Shown here piece by piece: positions 12,641 to 24,159 of a stretch of 64,000 nt of DNA (its first letter is position 1; each line of letters opens with the position of its first letter). A model generated the notes under the pieces. The model was not told the origin of the DNA. It made no database searches and saw only the letters and a program-made list of their open reading frames with translations. The DNA comes from Hesseltinella vesiculosa (Eukaryota; Mucoromycota; Mucoromycetes; Mucorales; Cunninghamellaceae). The stretch lies in NCBI GenBank assembly GCA_002104935.1, contig MCGT01000008.1, positions 496,001 to 560,000 of the forward strand, in the 5' to 3' direction. The position numbers were made by a program, and so were the translations under genes.

Positions 12641-14695
12641 ATGTTTCGCTTATTCAAGCGTTTACCCCAAGCTACAACTCAACCTGTAGCCCACCAACGA
12701 GGGCTTATCGGATGCTTCCGATTCTATTCCAAGCCATCCTTGGAAGCCCAACCTGAAAACACCGTTGACCCTGAAGAAGATCACCATGCTGTCGTCTCGA
12801 CCTTTGACTTGTTCTCCATCGGTGTGGGCCCTTCGTCCTCTCACACTGTTGGCCCCATGCGTGCGGCTAAATTTTTCATCAATGACCTGAAGGAACATAA
12901 CTTGCTGGATAAAGTTGACACTCTCCGAGTGGGTAAGCACCCCTCAAAAAAAAACCCCCCCCGGAACCCAAAAAAAGGTTTTTTCGGCCACAGCCCATTC
13001 ATTTGTTTTGTTCCATTAGACATGTTTGGATCGCTAGCTTTAACTGGCAAGGGTCACGGGACTGATAATGCCATTTTGATGGGGATCGAAGGCGAAGTAA
13101 GTTTTGTACATTGTGACAAAAAAGGGAGGGAAGAGAATTAAGCTTCGGATGATGGTTTACTAGCATGTATTCATATGATTTTCAATATTTTTATTAGACG
13201 CCTGACCGTGTGGAAACCTCGACGATTCTTTCCCGTGTTGAAGATATCCACACCAACAAATCGATCAAATTGAATGGCACGCACCGCATCCAATTTGATC
13301 CTGAAAGGCATCTGATTTTCAACTATTTCAAGACGTTGCCTCAGCACCCCAACGGCATGCGACTGTGTGCGTATGACAAGGATGCCAACATGGTTGCCAC
13401 CAACGAATACTTCAGCATTGGTGGTGGTTTTGTTGTCAATGATGCCACGCAACTTGACCATGGTGAAAACGTTTATTACAAGCAAATGGAAGACGACAGC
13501 AAGGAAGTGGTGGCCGAGCGCAAGGACCAAGATGTCGCGGTAGTTGCCCTCCCTTTCAAGAACGCTGAAGAGCTCATTGCTGTGTGCAAGCGTGAAAACA
13601 TGTCCATTGCTCAAGTGGTCTATGAAAACGAACTGAAATGGCATACCCCTCTGGAAATTAGAGAAAAACTCCTGCGCATCTGGAACACCATGGATGAATC
13701 CATCCGCAACGGTGTCATGTCCACTGAAGGTAACAAAAAAAAAAAAAAAAAAGTCTCTGGATCTGACGCATGTTTTTTTTTGATGATCTTAGAACGTCTG
13801 CCTGGTGGTTTGAATGTGCGTCGTCGTGCCCCTGGCTTGTATCAAAAATTGCTCAAAGGCTTGTATGGTCCTGTAGCCACCACCAGCGGCTACCGTGATT
13901 CCCAATTAGCCCTGCCCACGTCAGAGCTTGCGTCGATCTCAAACGATGCTGCTGCTGTGCCTCCTACCCGTGAAGCTTCCTCTCTAGCCAACACTGTTCT
14001 ACCCAAACGTCAGCGTAAAAAGTACATGCTCCCTGCCTTGGATTACTTGTCTGTATATGCCATTGCTGTCAACGAAGAAAACGCTGCTGGCAATCGCATT
14101 GTCACTGCTCCCACCAACGGAGCCGCCGGCACCATCCCCTCGGTGCTCAAGTATTACATTGAATTCATCTCCGAGAGCCCTGAACAAGATGTCATGGAGT
14201 TCCTGTTGACTACTGCTGCCATTGGTATGCTGTACAAGCGGGGCGCTAGTATTTCTGCCGGTAAGTTTGGTGAATGATGGACAGACTCCTCCTCATCGAG
14301 ACAGCCATGAACTCACTTTTTCATTTTTACTAGCTGCTGTGGGCTGTCAAGGCGAAGTGGGTGTGGCCTGTAGTATGGCCGCTGCTGGTTTCACGGCTGT
14401 GATGGGTGGCACGGTTGAGCAAGTGGAAAACGCTGCCGAAATCGGCATGGAACACAATCTTGGTTTGACTTGTGACCCTGTCCATGGTTTGGTGCAAGTG
14501 CCTTGTATCGAGCGCAACGCTCTGGCTGCTGTCAAAGCTGTCACTGCTGCCCAACTGGCCCTGAACAGCAATGGTGAACACCGTGTCACCCTTGACCAAG
14601 TGATCGAAACCATGCGCCAAACTGGCATGGACATGAGCTCCAAGTACAAGGAGACCAGCCAAGGTGGCCTGGCTGTCAACGTGCCTGTGTGTTAA
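12641..14695 (+). CDS. L-serine dehydratase, iron-sulfur (bacterial single-chain) type
   Basis: Deaminates L-serine to pyruvate and ammonia using a [4Fe-4S] cluster, not PLP. Exons 12641-12932, 13020-13096, 13198-13729, 13793-14260 and 14334-14695 give 548 residues. The beta-type N-terminal part has [15 protein letters not shown] and the [15 protein letters not shown] signature. The alpha-type part has [29 protein letters not shown] and [14 protein letters not shown], which supply the cluster cysteines. The chain ends in a C-terminal Cys (NVPVC), as in bacterial enzymes where that tail Cys reaches the cluster. The first ~30 residues are Arg-rich without acids ([10 protein letters not shown]..., [12 protein letters not shown]), a likely mitochondrial presequence and a fitting place for Fe-S assembly. 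An insert of about 50 residues (13860-14025) separates the two halves. This class is bacterial-like and unusual in eukaryotes. Confidence 0.93.
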
Positions 14696-14999
14696 TTATT
14701 GTTTTCCTCATAGACTGATTCCCCCAACATCCCTTTTTTTTTTCTGTATAAATAGCATTAACACTTCAAAAAAAAAAATCGCTACCTGTGAAAGCTTGAA
14801 AAATCACGACGAAGTCCGCTTTCGACAGTTTCTGATTGGCGAGCTCTTTTTTGGAGCGGAGATGATTCTAGGAGAATTGATCTCATTCTGCCTGTTGACA
14901 GGTGCAGGATACTGTATTTCTTGTACGGAAAAAGATTTTTTTTTCTTGGATGAAAGTCACGGACCATTCAAGCATGGTACCCGCGCCAGGCTGACAAGT
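14696..14999. other. Convergent intergenic / 3' UTRs
   Basis: Lies between two convergent genes (serine dehydratase and USP36-like). AT-rich with T- and A-runs that could serve polyadenylation. No gene seen. Confidence 0.5.
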
Positions 15000-17097
15000 T
15001 TATTTTCTTTTGTAATCCGCTTCGATTTGGAACAGATTGGCCTGGCTGAAGCGGTCGCGTTTTTGCTTCTTAATCTTTTTGACCTTTCCGCGATCATAAT
15101 CCATATCATGCTGATCAACCTTGGCACGTTTGGTTTTGAGGCCCTTGAGAGTCTTGGCGCGGGATTTCTGGATGACGCCAGTGTCTTCGTCCTCCTGGGG
15201 CGCGTCCCAGCCCGATATTTCTTGGTGGAACTGGCCACCAGTGGTCTTAGTCATCAGTGAGTGCTTTGCCTGCAGACTCTTGCTTTCCTTGGATTCCAGC
15301 TGGATCAGCGAGGTTAATTTGTTGCGTTTGAGCTCCATGGAATCGTCGTGCTGTACTACGATCGCGTTAGCGTTTTCTTGGATTTTGCGAGCCGGCATAT
15401 CAGCCACTTGATTGTTGTCATTGCCGTCATCTTCTTCCTCGCTCTGATCTTCGCTAGGCTCCAGAGGTGACACTGGAGGTGATGTGGGAGGTGGCGATGA
15501 AGCGGTAGGTTCAGGCTCGGTGGTGGTTGACAGGGGCTGTCGAGCAGATTGCTTGGATTGCTTTGCTGGGACAAACTTCTTCAGAGGTATATAAAACAGC
15601 ATACTTGCCTTTTGTTCTGTGACTCGCTTGCCCGTCACTTGCTGCAGCTAAGGAGTGAAAAAGAGGAAGGGTGAGACCATTTGTTTGCCTACCAATCCAC
15701 TTTTCCCTCCGTGACTTGAGACTTACGGAGTCACCATCTAGGCAGTACCAGGCTCCGTTGGAGCCTTTCACATAAGCGACGAAACGGCCAGCATGGATAG
15801 AGTTGCCGCCCTGATGGACAATCATGGCGCAGAGCTGGTAGTTTGTGTCGATGGACTGGGAAGGTGTCACCCATCGAGACAGATCGAGAATGTCGGAGAA
15901 CTTGATCGATTTTTCGTTCTTGTTGCCATGCTTGTCGAAGCGGTTCAGGTGGAGGGCAAGTACACGAGGTGGTTGGTACATGGATTGGTATAATTTGGCC
16001 CTTGTTTGTTTTTGACACCTACAAAAACGGCATCGACAAGTGAGAACCCGATCGCCATTTTTCTGGTTTTTTTTTTTTTTTTACCTAGGGCAATCATCCC
16101 ATTGCATGGCTCTGCCTTTGGCGAATTGGTGGCTAATGCATTTATCCAATTGACTGGCTTGATGAATATCTAAAAAGAGGTCCAAGAAGCCTTGATATTG
16201 ATACGCAGGTTGGCTCTCTTTGCATTCTTGACATTCGATGCGGTCTTGAATAAAACCGTGGTACATTTGATAGATGGCGGTGGTTTGCTGTACGCGTTTG
16301 TCTTTGTGCCTTGACGAGAAACGCAAACGAATGAGATCAAGTCAGGTTTTCTGGCAAATGTTACCCTTTTTCCAATAGCAGGTAATGTTGTAGTTGATCA
16401 ATAAAAAATCGCCAGACATCATGGGCATTTTTACTGGATCCATGACCTTGTTTCATTCCTGCATGGAGGAAAGAAAACGCTGAGGCTTGCACGATTCTTC
16501 TTCAGAAAAAGAACTTACGTTTCAGCTTGCCAATGAATTGACGAGGAGAGATCTGCCGACCAGGGTTGGCCATCACTTGTTTGACATGATTTTCCAAGGC
16601 ACAGACCATGCACTCCTCCTGTACCGTACCTTTGAGATAAAGTTGAGTAAGCGTCTAGACAGAATAGTCAGTAGCTTACAGTTAGCACTATGCCATTTTG
16701 ATGAGAGGTAGTTTGCCAGGGTGGGTGTGTATGTGATACAGTTGAGTACTGCCTTAAGGGCAGACGAGTGATCGTGATCGATGGTGAGGGTGGCCCCCAT
16801 TGTGCGAATGGTGGTCCAGACAGGGTCCAGACGGGTAGGATCAAACAGGATCTTTATTGGAAGCTCGAATCCAAATGGATCAATGTGATCATGGGCAGTT
16901 TGGGTTTGTGCAGGCTGGGCAGAAGAGGTGCTGAGGGGAGACTGAGTAGTGCTGTTGACAGGTGCATACTTTTGTTTGAACAGCTCTAGTTTCGGATCAA
17001 CGTAGCGTGAAGGCACAAAGACAACCGACCGATGTAGCAAGGAATCTATGGTGTTTTGTGTTAGCTGCTTTGGCTTCAAGACTTTGGGTGGTGCCAT
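15000..17097 (-). CDS. USP36-like ubiquitin hydrolase fold lacking catalytic Cys and His (predicted pseudo-DUB)
   Basis: Exons (minus) 17097-16680, 16629-16519, 16458-16365, 16309-16085, 16018-15727 and 15647-15000 give 595 residues. The order of USP features follows nucleolar USP36/42 enzymes: the Cys box with CITYTPTLANYL after it, a KQVMANPGRQISP region, two Zn-knuckle pairs (IECQEC and CPRC), RVLALHLNRF, a His box ending KGSNGAWYCLDGDS, then a basic tail with RGKVKKIKKQKRDRF like the USP36 C-terminus. The Cys box reads GATLTIDHDHSSALKAVLNC where active enzymes have a GNTCF core, so the nucleophile is Ser. The His box reads SIHAGRFVAYV where active enzymes have GHYYAYV, so the catalytic His is Arg. 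The protein probably binds ubiquitin or nucleolar partners without cleaving. RPB4 starts upstream on the same strand. Confidence 0.9.
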
Positions 17098-17176
17098 AAT
17101 GTCAACGAAAAAAAAAAATGGGAAGAAAAAACAATGGCGGGTGTTTTATTATTATTTTTTTTTTTGAGAGCTGATT

Positions 17177-17875
17177 TTAACCTTGGAACTTTTTAATGGT
17201 GATGATTTGACTCAACATTTCTTGCAGCTTTTCGTCTTCCATTTTGTTTGCCAAGCTAATAAAGAAAGGGGAGTTTGGTGGCGTGACTCTTTTTATGTGT
17301 GTATTTGCGCTGCCGTTTACCTTGGTATCAGGGCCTTTGCTTCTTCGGCTTCTTCACAGCACAGATTGGCAAGCTGTGCAATTTCAAATTGGGTCAACTC
17401 GGCATTGCTTTCCAGCAGTCTTTTAAAAGGGTGAGTAACGTTTCCAGCGGTCTATTGTTTAAACACATCAGCTTACTTGCGAACTTCCATCACCGAATCT
17501 TGATTGGTGAATCGACCAAACGTTCGTACGTGGTCAGAGATCTTGGTCATGGCACTAAGAAAACATGGACGTTCAAGACGGGATCGTCAAGAGATCAATG
17601 GATCCCAAAGAGATGGTTTGTCAGATAACTTACTCGGTCGTTGGTCGGTTTTCTCGTCCACTTTCTTTGGAATCGATCTGGGCTTCCAGCAGGATCCTCA
17701 GTTCAGATGTGTTGAGACATTGTACGTTTTCGAATTCTGGAATCATCATAAAACAAAAAAGGTGGGTACTTTGTAGCTGATGAATGGTTCATAGCATACC
17801 TTCACCCAGTTTCAAAATACTGGCATCTTCCTGTTCTGCGCCACCTCGTCGCATGTGTCGTTGCCTCGTTGCCAT
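17177..17875 (-). CDS. RPB4: RNA polymerase II subunit Rpb4
   Basis: Subunit of the Rpb4/7 stalk of RNA polymerase II. Exons (minus) 17875-17800, 17736-17634, 17554-17477, 17419-17321 and 17255-17177 are in phase and give 144 residues, close to the metazoan length (about 142) and shorter than yeast Rpb4. The N-terminus has EDASILKLGEEFENVQCLN, the family's EDA..LK...EFE motif. The middle has TSELRILLEAQI, and the HRDC-like C-terminal region has FEIAQLANLCCEEAEEAKALIP. The stop lies only 80 bp before the USP36-like start codon on the same strand, so the two genes are tightly packed in tandem. Confidence 0.93.
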
Positions 17876-19233
17876 GCTTTGTACCAAAAAAAAAAAAAAA
17901 AAAAAAGAAAGGTCTGCCAAACAAAAAAGGCCCTTTTGCCAAAAGCCAGCAAGTCCCAATTCAAACTGGATCGCTCATGCATGACTTTTTTTTTTTTTTC
18001 TGTTCCATGATCTTGGCCACAACCGCATAGTAACAGCCAAGAGAAAGACTGTTTGCTGAGCAGGGTATCTATGGTGACTTCGTGCCAAAGAAATTAAGCG
18101 AAGAACGCCTTTTGACTGCTTCCTGACGGTTTCCGCGCAGTGTGATGCATTGCTCGTCACCACATTTTCAGTACGGCATTCAGCTCGTTCTTTGCTATCA
18201 TGTCTGAGAAGGCGGGCGCTCTCAACAATCATCATGTGTGGCCTGAAAGGATGCTTTCGGAATTTGAAATGGGTGGCAGGCAATTTCCATTTTTCGTCAT
18301 CGTTTTTAGCGGGAGATTCGAAGTTCAAAAACTAAAAACGGAACGACTTGGCTGGGCACCCTTTTCCAATCGACTTGATATTTTCAGTGGCTGCGTCTTT
18401 ATGAAGAAACAGCTCGCATGAGAAATCTCACTTGGATCTGCTAGCTCAAAAGTGCTGTGGTCCATTTTCTTTTTTTAAAAAAAGTAAAGGGGTCCCCCAG
18501 TGGATTTGGCCAAAATCCATTGATAGTCTTCAAAAACCTGACCCCCACCAATTGACACCAAATTTGGCACACAACTGGCTCACATTGGTGTAGAATGACA
18601 TGTAAAAGAACAAGCCTCGAATTGTACGAGGTGTCAAACTAGAAGCACCACAAGATTATGGCGACCCAGACATTTTGTCAGGATGACCCGCATATGCCAG
18701 CCGCCAAAATTCGACACTGTCTCACCCAATAGTGCTGTATTTTAGCCTATCCTCACTTGTCATCAGATACAAAGTTTGACGATAATTGAATCCTCTGTCA
18801 TCCGCCCTCGTGATGCAAAAGTTGCAAGCAACCTATGGGCAGTGGTGCGGAGATTAAAGTCATTTTTCATGCTGAGAGCATAACCAGGCCATCTGCTAGC
18901 GCTGAATGAGCATTGGGCTGTAGCTCACAAACGCAAGCTGCAGAGAAAAGGTGCCAAGGGAGAGATCACGTTCAACCCAGCTGCGCCAATCGACAAGAAA
19001 CGGGGCTCTTACAGCAGGGCCCATTCATTCAGAGCCGGCACGTGTGTCAATATCATCTGCACAAGCATTATTTTTTAAAAAATGAATAACGCATTTTTAT
19101 TTGGGACATGTTGGAAGGGGGTGTGGCGGTAAATAACAAGGGGTGGTATGCTATCCTCGGAAGGATACCCTTGTTCCGAATTACGGTCGTCGGATCGGGT
19201 AGTGAAGGCAAGGCTAACGACGCTTAAATAAAG
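17876..19233. other. Long gene-poor spacer with decayed sequence
   Basis: No intact gene recognised. Part of the right half (about 18470-19083) has a balanced base composition unlike surrounding spacers and is bracketed by short palindromic T6-7/A6-7 blocks; it is listed separately as a candidate element relic. The left part (17880-18460) contains long A and T runs and short unconvincing reading frames. Confidence 0.5.
18470..19083. mobile_element. Candidate decayed element bracketed by T/A palindromes
   Basis: Stretch of about 614 bp. A block of seven T then seven A sits at 18470-18483 and six T then six A at 19071-19082. The interior is GC-balanced, has only stop-ridden reading frames and no homopolymers, in contrast to the flanks. 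Short coding-like fragments remain, for example a Lys/Arg-rich stretch at 18930-19000. No transposase motif or clear terminal inverted repeat was recognised, so a non-autonomous or relic element is only one reading. Confidence 0.3.
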
Positions 19234-19659
19234 TTATTTCAAATCGTCATCGTCAAAGTCGTCCTCAAAAGCTACACGTTGAAAAATAAAAAGGAGAGAG
19301 CAGGCGAAGACGTCAGCATCGTTTTCATTCCTTTTTTCGGGTGAATGGCATGCAGATTTGTCTCTTACCATTAAAGAAATCTTTATGCACAATGTTTTTT
19401 TCAGCCGATTTAACATGAAGATCGTTCTTGTCATCGAGAATATCGGGCCAGGATGGAACAGATCTCGAGTTTCGACGTGATCCGGCCACGCCACCTGGGA
19501 GGTCTTCAAGTAAGCGGTCAATGGAATCGGTGTCTTCCTCCATGGTAGAGTCATCATCTACTACTGTCATGAAGAGCGGCGGTGAGATGGAAGAATACAT
19601 AATACAAGTTCTTTGGATTACCATCATGCTCTTCCCACATTACTTTTTCTTCATCCATG
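19234..19659 (-). CDS. COP9 signalosome acidic subunit CSN9/CSNAP-like
   Basis: Exons (minus) 19659-19623, 19560-19369 and 19271-19234 join to 88 residues. The C-terminus is diagnostic: AEKNIVHKDFFNAFEDDFD followed by DDDLK. It matches the CSN9/CSNAP (Myeov2) tail, which combines a NEKxVHxDFF core with FED, an aromatic/acidic stretch and a final Asp run. In that family the tail inserts between CSN3, CSN5 and CSN6 of the deneddylase complex. The N-terminal half is acidic and Ser/Asp-rich and longer than in the 57-residue human protein. The first exon is inferred from splice signals and could differ. It is divergent from the GH47 mannosidase gene, with about 590 bp between the start codons. Confidence 0.72.
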
Positions 19660-20249
19660 ATTGGAAACAGCAGAGAAAACGAGAGAAAAAAAGGAGGGCG
19701 CCTGAATCCCGAAAAAAAAAACCCAGCTTTTTCTGCTGCACGTCCCATTTGCTACAAGACAATGCGCATACCTTTCAGAGGGATGCACATGGTATATTTG
19801 TATTGACTAAATGGCAGAAAACCCCCCAAACAGAAACTATTCATCGCGTGAAAAAAAGGAAAAAGATTTAAGAACGACCTAAGCAAAACGAACCTCAACA
19901 TGTTTAACCGCCGATCAAGGCAACCGAGCATTCCTTTGCAAGGGGGACAAGGCTTTTTTTTCTCAGGTAAAACAATCCTTTTTAGTAAAATAAAAATGGC
20001 TTCTGGTATGCATAAAATAAGTAACGAGAGCACGGCTATTTTTTACTATGACAACAAACGCAAGATGCAATATCCGATCACTTACGTTCTTCCCCTTCGT
20101 CATTGAGCACCTCCACACCGGTTTTTAAGACCAATTAAAGGACGAGAAATATTTTTGTCCAAAAGGCCTCCCCTTGATTATTTCCCTTTTCCTTTTTTTT
20201 TTTTTCTTCTTTTCTTTTTTTTTTTTTTTTTTTTACTTCTATCGACAGC
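19660..20249. other. Divergent intergenic region (CSN9-like / GH47)
   Basis: Shared upstream region of two divergent genes. The GH47 side ends in a very long CT/T tract (20185-20235) immediately before its start codon. No further gene supported, although a short ATG exon with a good donor at 20104-20085 (minus) could be an alternative first exon of the CSN9-like gene. Confidence 0.45.
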
Positions 20250-22181
20250 ATGATTCTCACTTGTGGATGGATCAGTGTCGCCTTGATCAGCTCAGCCTTG
20301 GCCTTTCAGGCCGAGTCACCTGACGCGCGCGCAGCCGAGGTCAAGAATGCATTTCAATATGCCTGGACGAATTATGTCAACCATACCTTTGGCAGCGACG
20401 AAATTCAACCCGTCACAGGCATGGCTTCTAATTCAAGGTAAACTGATAAAAAAAATTAGGGCGTTGTACTCATTATTTTTCTTGATATAGAAATGGGTGG
20501 GGAGGTAAAGAAAGGTCCTGTCTAGAAAAAAGGAGAGGATTAAAAGAAAAATTCCATTTTTAGCCTCCATCTTTGATGGCCTCGACACTCTTCTAATCAT
20601 GGGGCTAAAAGATGAATATGAACAAGCTTTAGAACATGTATCAAAAGTGAATTGGCGAGTATCAAACGACCCATCAAAGACCTTTGAGACCAATATTCGA
20701 TACCTAGGTGGGCTTCTCAGTGCCTATGACCTGCAGCCCAACCCCATTCTTCTCAGCAAAGCTCTTAGTCTGGCCGACCAAGTCATCCTGCCTGCCTTTG
20801 ACACCCCTAATAAGATCCCAGCTTCTTATGTCAATGTCACTACGTGGGTTATTTTTTTTTTCTCCTGGCCTTTGCTGATCCATTTATTTTAGCGGCAAGC
20901 CTGTGCCTGGGAACCAGGTGTTCCTTGCAGAATTTGGTAGCATGCAATTAGAATTGGTGCGATTATCACAGATCACTGGTAATTCCACATACCAAGAATT
21001 GGGTTTGAACATCATCAATCGTCTTGCCCAAGTAAAACCCAGATACCCAGGGCTATACCCCATGCTCTGGAACTTGGAATCTTTCACCCCCTCGGACGGT
21101 AAAAAAAAAAAAAAAAAATGCCTTGGAGAAAACGTTTGTGGCCTCTCAACCAACATTTCCTTTTTTAAACAGACTATCTCACAGTGTCTGGTGGGTCGGA
21201 TAGCTACTATGAATATCTGTTGAAAACGCACATGTTGATGAATGGAGAAGAAACGATCCAGCTAAATCTCTGGGAAGACTCAGTGGCCAGCATGGAAACA
21301 TACCTCAAATCCACTACAGCCAATGGCACCGTGTTCCTCGGTGAAATCAATGACGATCTGAAATTATTGCAAACGGGTGAATTGGTAAAAAAGGAGAAGT
21401 TTGAAGGAGAAGCTTGGACCTGACCGTACCTTTTTTCCTGGCCTGTTTCGTGCTCCGTTCGGGAGTAGATTTGTTTTATCGGGGGCAATATATTGTTGGG
21501 CGCTCGTTACTTGAATCGACCTGAGTTAGACAAATTTGCCAAAGATTTGACAGATGGATGTATGACGGCTTGGGAAAAGATGCCAACAGGTCTGGCACCT
21601 GAAGCCTGGAGTTGGGTGGACGAATCGCAGCGTCTCGAGACGTTCCCGAACGATGTGCGTCTGGCTATGCAGACCTTTGGATTCATTCCTCAGGATAAGA
21701 GTTACGATCTTCGCCCTGAAACCTTGGAAAGTCTCTTTTACTTTTACCGCATCACGGGTGATAAAAGCTACCAGGTTTGTTTGTTTTTTTCTCCTTCTAC
21801 CCTACTCCTTGCGTCTTTTTTCGGTGACTGACTCCTTTTTTTTCCATTGTGGGCATAGGACAAGGCCTGGAAGATATTCAAATCCATTGACACATATTGC
21901 AAAGTGCAATATGGCTATTCTCGCGTCCTGGATACCACTGCCAATGATGTAAAGTTGGTTCAGCCTGCCAATTTTGAAGAAAGGTAAAGAAAGACGCAGG
22001 GCGACTCCGGTTTTCATCTGACCTTTTCCTCTGTAGTTATTTCTTTGCCGAGACGTTCAAGTATCTCTATCTGATCTTCTCCGATCCTGAATTAGTGTCC
22101 TTGGACAAGTACGTATTTAATACGGAAGCCCACCCTTTCAAATTACCACGGCCTATCCAAATCCAGCATACCTTTTCGTGA
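20250..22181 (+). CDS. Class I alpha-1,2-mannosidase (GH47), secretory pathway
   Basis: Trims alpha-1,2-linked mannose from N-glycans in the ER/Golgi or as a secreted enzyme. Exons 20250-20437, 20491-20504, 20564-20843, 20893-21098, 21173-21384, 21469-21774, 21859-21983 and 22037-22181 give 491 residues, near the length of secreted fungal GH47 enzymes. A signal peptide occupies about residues 1-19 ([20 protein letters not shown]). GH47 signatures in order: [40 protein letters not shown] (acidic residue), [12 protein letters not shown] (catalytic Asp), [17 protein letters not shown] (catalytic Glu), and the terminal FNTEAHP whose Thr binds calcium. No transmembrane anchor follows the signal peptide. 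Exon 2 is a 14-nt microexon encoding the NGWG turn, an unusual feature. Confidence 0.92.
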
Positions 22182-22313
22182 TGACCAAATTTAATTGAAA
22201 CTAGACACAAATCTACTCTACAAAATCCTTACGGGGTATCTTGGAAACTAATAAAAAAACCAGCACTCTTGTGTCTTATCGACTTGCATATTGGGGAAGA
22301 AGGAAAAAAAAAT

Positions 22314-24159
22314 CTACATGATCAATGGTTCGTCACTATCGGATAAGCGATTCAAATGAAGGTAGGCATCTGTGCCATAACTGAAAGTAAGAAAGTAAGA
22401 ATGATAAAATAAAAGTCAAGAGTCATCGATCATTTTTGAGAAAACAAGAGACTTACCCTTCCATGGAGATCAAGCGCAGGTCGCCTCCAAAATACTGAGC
22501 ATACTATTTTAGGGAAAGTCAGTAAGCAAGGACTTATTTTCGATCATGATCGCGGATCCTTACCAATCTAGATGTCGGCAGACCATAACCAAATCCTGCC
22601 ATGGGTGCACGAAATTCAGATTGATTGAACTCAGGTTCTAGCTCTTGTGCCTTGGCTGTCGTGTACTATCACAAAAAAAGGAAAAAATCACATGAGATTG
22701 AGCAACGTGTCCTGTCATACGTTCTTTTTTTTTTTCGTGCTGACTTGATCTTACCATGTAAGTCCACACTTTGGGAATGGCCGATCTTGGGATACCACCT
22801 CCTTCATCTGATATTTTAATGGTGATGTCCTACAAAGAGAGAAAAGAATGAGCGATTTTTTTTTTGGTCCCTTCCGTTTTTCCAGGCCTTACCTCTCTGC
22901 CATGGGCAATGACGATCTTGATGGGTGGGTATTCATCTTCATAATCGGTACCATAACGTTCGACGATGGCGCGCAATGAGTTCTTGAGCAGCTCAAACAA
23001 CATATGACTGAGGTGAGAGGGCACGTACATGAATTCAATATCACCCGGGCAAAACATGTCGACACGTGGCGCTTTGAACAAGTTGTAGTATTCTTCGCAG
23101 ATAAACCTGGCATTGCTGATGGCATCCTGGGCAATGTCTTTGATATTTGTCCTGGTGCAGATCACACCCACATAGTCGGAGCGAAAGGGGCCACGGTAAA
23201 GGGCAGAGTGTTGGCCAATCAACATACGGATGCCGATGCGTGACATGTAGAAGCGGTCCAAAAATTGCTGAATCTCCTTGTCCAGGGCGTTGGCGCCCAT
23301 TTTTTCCTTGTATTCCAAGATCCCTTGGGCCATGGTGGTGACCACTGGGTCGTGCCGTTGTTTGATCTTTTCAATGGCTCGTACTATCTCTTCGGTATAC
23401 ATGATCATTTCCGGCGTGCAGTCTATGTTTTCGACATTATTGTAGTAGCTATACGAAAGATGAGTCCTGGCTATACTTCTGTTGACTCGTTTTATCTTGT
23501 TTTTACCGATGGCCCAGGTGAAAATAAGACATCGGCAGCCGTTGGCTTGGCGGGACACTGGCATAATAATCCTTGGCTGAATTTTTTTCTCCACGTTTCA
23601 AATCCTCCTTGGTTTTTGTCGATAGCTTGGGAGGTGGAAGTTCAATTAATTCCTGCAAAAGCAAAGAAACAAAAATAGCTGAGACGCACGGTCCAGACCC
23701 TTGCTTTGATATTTATTTTAAAAAAGGCTTACCTGAAATGACTGTGCATACCAGTTCTTGACTTTGATGATCGATGGCATAGCAGCGAAGCTGACTTCTT
23801 CTAATTCTTTGGCACGATGTGCTAGTCTGATTGGCAACTCCTCTTTGCAATGTAGAATATAAAAAAATGTCAGAGGCTCAAACATGGTTTTTTTTCTATT
23901 GCTTTCTAATGTTACCATGGAGAAATTGACTAGCTTTAAACATGGTCGCTTGCGATGGCCGTTGACCTAAACATGGTGAAGAGCAAGGTTTGAATACGGC
24001 AGGGGTGAGTCAAACGTGTGAATTATTGAAGAAGAAAACAGCGAGCTTATTCACGACCTACTTACCAAACATCACCATTTGCTTTAGAGACACACCCGTT
24101 TGGGGTATTTTGGCAAAATACCGGATTCTTTCACCAATACGGGGGGTGATCTGGTACAT
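22314..24159 (-). CDS. Mitochondrial pyruvate/branched-chain ketoacid dehydrogenase kinase family
   Basis: Phosphorylates and inactivates the E1 subunit of a mitochondrial 2-oxoacid dehydrogenase complex. Exons (minus) 24159-24066, 23966-23916, 23842-23733, 23652-23507, 23448-22893, 22829-22755, 22665-22564, 22503-22457 and 22380-22314 give 415 residues. The N-terminal helical domain has IPQTGVSLKQMVMFGQRPS, EELPIRLAHRAKELEE and IKVKNWYAQSFQ. The histidine-kinase-like ATPase domain has the N box (HMLFELLKNSLRA), the G1 box (DEGGGIP), GFGYGLPTSRLYAQYFGGD and a GYGTDAYLHLNRL tail typical of PDKs. No cleavable presequence is evident with this start, so an upstream first exon may be missing. PDK and BCKDK cannot be separated with confidence from motifs alone. 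Confidence 0.9.

Noticed and set aside
15000..15260. Plus-strand open stretch at the USP36-like 3' end
   Set aside because: Antisense of the conserved basic tail; no start context or homology.
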